Assembly (NCBI GenBank): GCA_027405735.1
Contig: JAPEHQ010000002.1
Span: 1,736,001-1,800,000, forward strand
Direction: 5' to 3'
DNA from: Mucor racemosus
Lineage: Eukaryota; Mucoromycota; Mucoromycetes; Mucorales; Mucoraceae
DNA length: 64,000 nt
Position 1 is the stretch's first letter. Each line of letters starts with the position of its first letter. Both the position numbers and the translations under genes were made by a program. Positions 58,393-64,000 of the stretch are shown in pieces. Under the pieces are notes generated by a model that had not been told where the DNA came from, searched no databases, and saw nothing but the letters and a program-made list of their open reading frames with translations.

Positions 58393-58855
58393 AATTTAGA
58401 ATTATATATCAAAATGTGCGGAAGAATAAATTGATCAACAACTTTTATTATGTGTTCAAGTAAGACTTTATAATGAAATTTAAGGGTTGCCATAGGTGTA
58501 TATACTAGAATCCAGCAAAGTCTATACCACAAAAATCTTGGCAAAATTGATAGATACAGTAAAATGAATTGTATTAGATTCGTTTTTAGTAGCCAATTTT
58601 ATCCCAGAAAGCTTGGTTGCCTGATCCCTAGCGATACTTTTGTAAAAAAAATGTAAAAATTCTTCAGATTGTTAAAACTACAAAAAAGAAAAAAACAAAA
58701 CAGGATTTACAATTACAAAGTTTAGGGGTCCAAACATTGTCCAAAGAAACCACCCCTGAAACTTTAATATGTAATAAAACATTGAAAAACAAGAAGATTT
58801 AGATGGAAAGTACTACTTCTAGCGCTGATCCGCAGAATTGCAAAAGGTTTAACCT
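58393..58855. other. AT-rich, no gene seen
   Basis: No gene recognised between the family B copy and the inverted LTR. Confidence 0.45.
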
Positions 58856-59385
58856 TGTCGTATATTTTCCGGTTTGATGAATAATACTTAAAAAAGAAAA
58901 CAGTTAAAAGAGAATGAGTAATGAATTAGTTCTTCAACTGTATAATAAAAACAAGATGTCGTTTATTTAGACATAAAAGTATGGTCTTCTATATTGATTT
59001 GACATTGAGATCCTGAGATGCAATTTAAGGCACTATTGAACCATTAGATATGTTTGATAGTAATCTATGGATTGAACTGGATCAATCACAATTCAACTGT
59101 TCTTGCAGAGCTTGTGGGTTGCTTTGTTTCAATGCTGTGTTAGTTATGCTTGGATGTTGGTTTGATAGCTACTTGATTGATTAACAGCTGGGATGAATTA
59201 GTATGGTGTCATAACTGAGGCCCAAGCGTCCTTGGTAATTATTGAATTAAACTTAGTAATCTAAAAATTTCTTATATCCGATATCAATACTTTGCACTTC
59301 AATACATGTCGTAAACAACAATAGATTGTAAGATGTATTGATACTGTAGAAGGTGATAACATATGGTACTTGGGGGTATACAACA
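58856..59385 (-). mobile_element. LTR family III, copy 2 (inverted)
   Basis: On the minus strand it starts TGTTGTATACCCCCAAGTACC and ends AAATATACGACA, about 530 nt, matching 59922-60450. Flanks (AACCT and TAGTA) do not match, so no target duplication is seen. Confidence 0.65.
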
Positions 59386-59921
59386 TAGTATATGATTCAT
59401 ATTTTTGCCAATGGTCACTCTTCCAAAAAAAAAGCCGAACAATCTCTGGAAGCGGCCATCTAATAATATTTCCAAGCTTTAAACTTTTAGAAAAAATTAC
59501 CGGACAGCCCGGACGCGGTTATTTAAATATTGCAGGCAGCTATACGATTCAGGCATCGAAATTTCATACAAAAATTAAGGTTCGACTGTATTGCTATTAA
59601 TTATTCAAAGGCTTATTTTAAGTTAAACATAAATATCACCTACAACATTATTAGCCTAATAACGGATTTAACTTAAAAAGTATAAGATGATATAACCGGA
59701 TTCAAAAAAAGTCCATAAAATCACAAATTTAAAGGATTTATATGTAGAAGCCACTACGGCCGACCTGTGCTGCACAAGATGATTTCGTTGTGCCCAGGTG
59801 GGCTACACACTATAGCCTGATGAGTTGTTGCGCCCACTGGATAATGGCTAAAAAGATAAGATGCATATGGGCACAACAAAAGAAAATGCACACGGGCATA
59901 ACAAAAAGCCTGTATGTGTAG
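59386..59921. other. Spacer between head-to-head LTRs
   Basis: 536 nt. A short frame (59370-59600) has a protein-like middle but overlaps the LTR and matches nothing I know. The right part has repeated GGGCACAAC/GGGCATAAC motifs (59870-59910). Confidence 0.4.
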
Positions 59922-60450
59922 TGTTGTATTCCACCTACTAGTATCATACATTATCACCTTCTATAGTATCAATACATCTTACAATCTATTGACTACGACA
60001 TGTATTGAAGCGCAAGTCTTGATATCGGATATAAGAAACTCCTAGCGTACCAAGTTTAATCCAGTAATTACCAAGAACGCTTGGACCTCAATTATGACAC
60101 CACATTATTTCATCCCAGCAGTTAACCAATCAAGTAGTTATCAAATCAACATCCAAGCATATTTAGCGCAGCATTGAAACAACACAACTCATAAGCTCTG
60201 CAAGAACGGTTAAATTATGATTGATCCATTTCAATCCATAGATTACTATCAAACAGATCCAATGGTTCAATAGTGCCTTAAATTACATCTCAGGATCTCA
60301 ATGTCAAATCAATATAAAAGGCCATACTTTTACATCTAAATAAACGATATCTTGTTTTTATTATACAGTTGAAGAACTGATTAATTACTCATTCTTTTAT
60401 AATTGTATTCTTTTTTAAGTACTATTTATCAATCCTGAAAATATACGACA
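59922..60450 (+). mobile_element. Solo LTR, family III, 529 nt, with TGTAG target duplication
   Basis: Runs from TGTTGTATTCCACC to AATATACGACA. Flanked on both sides by TGTAG (59917-59921 and 60451-60455), the 5-bp duplication typical of LTR elements. Contains TATAAAAGGCC near 60314 and AATAAACG about 30 nt later, the U3/R promoter and poly(A)-signal order. No internal retrotransposon region remains, as after recombination between two LTRs. Confidence 0.75.
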
Positions 60451-60956
60451 TGTAGAATTATAGATTCTGTCTATATGCATGACATTAATCCCATATGTGC
60501 ATAATAGTAGAATTGTCCATAAGCATATTATTATCCCTATTTGCGCATAATAATAAAATCTGACCATAAGCATAATGAGCTGATCGTATGGGCACAAATT
60601 CCTTTGTACATGAGCATTGTGCCGTTCGCAAAATCCCATTGCATTTTTTACTGGGCTAATGTGTTTTTAATTACATTTGCTTTTATTGATATCGATTATT
60701 ATAGTTAATGCAATTCTTCAATACGTTGTTGATATAGAGCAATACATGCAGCTGCCAATATATTTACGATCATCATCATCTGTAAATATGTTTATAGCTA
60801 TAATGTCTGCAGCAACAATGGTTTTTGCTCGAGCATAAAATTAAATAACACTTAATGCTTGAATTTATATGCTAGCCAAATCTAAGATTATAGATGTTAC
60901 GATGTTACTTTATCACACATAAAATTCAAACAAATTAACCTTCTTTAAACTTACTA
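60451..60956. other. AT-rich, no gene seen
   Basis: 60460-60630 repeats GCATAATA/GCACAA-type motifs on alternating strands, related to those at 59870-59910. No gene. Confidence 0.4.
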
Positions 60957-61697
60957 TGTTTAGGACATAGACTAGACTGGGCACATGTATTGATAGTATA
61001 CGTGCTCAAAGGGCTATTTAGACATGATTCTTAGCAGAGAATGATGAGTATGAGGTGACAGTGATGTATTGCAATCTTATTTTATTAAGTTATGCTACAT
61101 TCAAGCTATGATGAAATGGTGTAGCCTGAGATCCTGAAGTTGAGCCAATCATGAACTCGTTCCTGGAAATGGAATTGAGCTATTTCATTTGTATAAACAT
61201 TTACTGTCTAAAGTTGATCAAGCATGAATATCCTATATACTTAACTTGGTCGTATCTGTTTTATCAATAACAATAAGAATTGAACAAGAGTAAAAGGTGG
61301 AGTTTATTCAATATACAATGTGAGGATATATGTAATAGACGGCAATCTGAGGTAATACAATGATGATATGGGTACACCCAGAACTGAGACTATAAAAATA
61401 GACATCGGTAATGCCATATATAGATTCTGATATAACAGTATCCTACTAAACTTGCTCTGGCCAGTCTATTATATCATCATGTTGTAATCAACTAGTTCCT
61501 CAAGACTATGAAATCATCCGTTCATACATTTTGTATTGTGGACTCTATATCCGCGCTTCCAAAACATATAAATACCCTGGATACTACTGATGTCGTTCGA
61601 GATAGATTGATTATCTTTTTTATCTACAATATACCCAATAAATATATCTAGTTTTAACTTTATTTTCTAGTTGTTATTCATTGCGTATATTAAAACA
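60957..61697 (+). mobile_element. Solo LTR, family II, 741 nt, with TACTA target duplication
   Basis: Starts TGTTTAGGACATAG and ends GTATATTAAAACA, with TACTA on both sides (60952-60956 and 61698-61702). Contains a TATA-like CATATAAATACC near 61565 and AATAAATA about 70 nt later. The first 290 nt match 17903-18178, and the middle matches 20990-21240 and 55133-55395, which defines the family. No coding region. Confidence 0.78.
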
Positions 61698-61702
61698 TAC
61701 TA

Positions 61703-63120
61703 TTTTAGTTTAAGATTGCCAGCTGTAAAAATATGTGACTTTAAGTATACAGTAGCTACGATCAAAACTATGGTTATTAGACAAAACATTAGTTATTCTT
61801 TTTTTTTTTGTTTCTATACCATTTGAAATTTTATCACTTTTCTGGAACATTTTATGGGTTTGTAGCCAGTTCTAGCTTTTCATTGAGTAGATATAAATAT
61901 CATTGCCTTCGATTTGATCTGGTAATCAAAAAATACGTCCAGTAATACAGTAGTAAATAATGCTATTTGATTTTAGAATGCAGATAATTATAAAGAAGGA
62001 AAATATCAGCCTCTAATACTCTAATATAACAACTGCTACCTATATTGAAAACATTAGTCCCTTATGTTAGCATGCGTATTCAGATACAAGAAAAGAATAT
62101 CAGCTTGATAGTCTGATATGCCTTATCAAACGGTGAATAATATCCTTGGAATATGAAAACAAAAAGAGAAAAACAACGCACGTAGAAAAGGATTTTCAAG
62201 GCTTTACATTATTCAGTGCAATTAAAACCCTGCTAAATGGCACATTTCAGCCAATGTAAAAGCAGCATTACAGTGCATCAAACCACAAACTAAACAAAAT
62301 AGGCAATATCTATTATCATAGAAACATGCATTTTTTACTAGAAAAACTGTCTGTCATATCATAGATTCATTAAAAAATTGAAAAAGAGAGCCCGTAGAGC
62401 GACATCATAATTGAGCATAACACGATCGAACGGCTAAGTCTTTTATACTATCGTATATATCTAAGCTTTAAATGAAAATGTGTGTTTTTTTTTATACTTT
62501 TCTTATATTTAACCACGTATGATCTGAAAATTCAGACTTTGTAACGGACATTTTTCGGGGCTCATTTTATCCTTACCACCACTCATGATTTTGATCAAAA
62601 AGCAGAAAAATCAAATTTTGATACCAAAATCAACGCTTAAATATACTACAATGTGAGAGAAAATTGTAGGCATAGCTAATACACATTTGATAAAAACTTA
62701 ATATTAAATGTTAAGTAATGAAACTTTGTACTTTTGCCCCAAAAACGGATTTTTGGTTAAAGGATTTTCATGTAATATTTTGCAATAAAAATGTTTATTA
62801 TTTTTTATTGAGCAAATAGAGCGCTAAATTCTGTATATATGTATATTTTTTGTGTTTATAATTGGTAGTATAATTAACTCTAGATTTGCAAAAGCAGAAA
62901 AAAAAAATTAAAAAATGTCAAAATTGATGATCTGGACAAAAATAATTTTTGAAATTAATATTCCGCTTATAAGCCTTGTAAGTCTTAAAAATAAGAGATT
63001 TTATAATACTTGAGAACTTTTTCAAGAATTTACAATGTGTACCCACTTGATTCAAGCTTATTACTATAAATCTTTATACATTTTAATATTGCTCTAGAGG
63101 TAATTTACATTAAGTGATAA
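61703..63120. other. AT-rich, no gene seen
   Basis: No gene recognised. Confidence 0.45.
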
Positions 63121-63318
63121 TCTTACCCCTCCAACATCATAAACATAAACATAAACATGGGCATGACTGAAACCTATTGCCGCCTTTTTACCCTCTTTGT
63201 CCTAAGCCAATTTATTCAATGCTTTACCAGAATCAGCTTAAGTATTATGTACAAATGGTTCCCCAGTATTTTCATTCAAATTCCATAAATTAAATTGAGT
63301 GGTTCCATCTACAATAGT
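63121..63318 (-). pseudogene. Dynein intermediate chain, C-terminal WD-repeat fragment (dead)
   Basis: Minus-strand reading gives TIVDGTTQFNLWNLNENTGE, PFVHNT, a TAA, ADSGKALNKLA, a TAG, then DKEGKKAAIGFSHAHVYVYV and YDVG. This matches the last WD40 repeat of cytoplasmic dynein intermediate chains (pattern 'DG...LWNLN..TE.P', 'ALNKL.WDKEG...A.G', 'VYVYDVG'). The TAG sits exactly where a Trp is expected. A 6-bp ACATAA tandem has lengthened the VYVYVYD part. No other exons were found nearby, so it is a fragment of about 66 codons. Confidence 0.6.
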
Positions 63319-64000
63319 ATCAAACTATTATCAGCCCGTCTTATGATAATAAATATCAATCTAAAATCAGAAATATCCCACTGTCATTATTATAAGCTAT
63401 GAAAAGCTTGATTTTTAATACTACAGCAATTAAATAAAAGACAAAATGATACTAATAATCGCATATGGTGAGTATTCAACATCTAGTTGAGTTTAATGAA
63501 GAATGTTTTTAAACCCTTTTAAAAATTCTGAAGTAAACACAACGTCTTGGTCCTGTCAATCAATTTCTATCCATCAAAATATCGCAATTTTCACCAAACA
63601 ATGAAAATACCTTTTACCAATCTTGACCTCGTTTTACATTGAGTATTAGTTTTTTATTTACTGTACCAGTTGTATTTTCTCTAATTCATTAATATTCGGT
63701 CTTATTGAACGATAGTGTATTAAATTAAAATTTACCAGCATACTGTTGGTAGTTTTTTGTCATTACTTAAAAACTTGATCCTATTATTATTATTATTACC
63801 AATAATTATAGTTGTCAAACTAATTGATTCATACAGTATACAGTATCATATTACTATTTCGCATTGGTAGAGATTATTATATAATTATTATCTGCATTTA
63901 ACACTGGTGGATTGGAAAGTTGGTGTCTGTCTTTTGTTGGATGAATAATGCGTACTTTGGTTTTCCAGTATGATTCTAGGTGTTTCTACACCTAAAAACC
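63319..64000. other. AT-rich, no gene seen
   Basis: Up to the window end I see no gene and no further part of the dynein fragment. Confidence 0.45.

Noticed and set aside
59370..59600. 76-codon frame with a protein-like middle
   Set aside because: Begins inside an LTR, matches no family I know, and the downstream part is AT noise.
60957..61697. Solo LTR family II as the LTR of the 32.2-kb Gypsy element
   Set aside because: Similar length and TG...CA ends, but the sequence is different; only generic termini are shared.
1..64000. CRISPR arrays, rRNA genes, bacterial-type operons
   Set aside because: No regularly spaced repeats, no rRNA sequence; introns and gene types are eukaryotic.

Overview
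The window is nuclear DNA from a fungus, most likely an early-diverging (Mucoromycota/Mucorales-like) one. The genes carry many short GT-AG introns of about 45-70 nt, the DNA is very AT-rich, and the gene set is fungal: the DASH kinetochore subunit Dad4, Cgr1, a calcineurin B subunit, an Rrg7-like DUF2034 protein, a Clr4/Suv39-type methyltransferase and GDP-mannose 4,6-dehydratase. The lineage below 'fungus' is my inference.

Layout. 0-16 kb is a compact housekeeping block: a glutamine-rich partial protein (-), Cgr1 (-), Ada3 of SAGA (+), the GPI-anchor protein PIG-F/Gpi11 (-), an AT-rich gap, the mRNA capping guanylyltransferase with a very long polyglutamine tail (+), a chromodomain-SET H3K9 methyltransferase (+) and the purine enzyme ATIC/Ade17 (+). 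16-26 kb is a repeat field: a tRNA-derived SINE, old interspersed repeats, LTR fragments and an inverted pair of 1,173-bp arms that read as identical. 26-29.7 kb is a second gene block: calcineurin B (+), an unknown acidic protein, a SANT/Myb protein, Dad4 and a GPI-anchored DUF1775/YcnI-like protein (all -). A tRNA-Phe(GAA) gene lies at 32.0 kb.

32.2-42.5 kb is one Ty3/Gypsy-type retrotransposon with near-identical 740-nt LTRs and a 4-bp target duplication. Its organisation is unusual. Gag and protease-RT-RNase H are joined by a textbook -1 frameshift signal. The integrase is a separate ORF behind a 740-nt untranslated linker full of GTCCA and TAAACT motifs. An extra ORF of unknown function lies before the 3' LTR. 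A decayed Tc1/mariner element sits inside the integrase gene, flanked by a TA duplication.

44.5-53.4 kb holds four genes with large AT-rich gaps: an Rrg7-like protein (-), uridine phosphorylase (+), GDP-mannose 4,6-dehydratase (+) and TFIIB (+). 53.4-64 kb is again repeats: a diverged copy of the palindrome unit, a GCTTG/GCTCG-dense tract, an inverted copy of a 1-kb repeat, solo LTRs with target duplications, and a dead fragment of a dynein intermediate chain gene.

The genes are independent nuclear housekeeping loci, not an operon. The links between them are functional: Ada3, TFIIB and the capping enzyme act in RNA polymerase II transcription, and the H3K9 methyltransferase belongs to the class that silences transposons such as those here. 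Exon boundaries were placed by reading splice signals and protein continuity; no search or alignment program was run.
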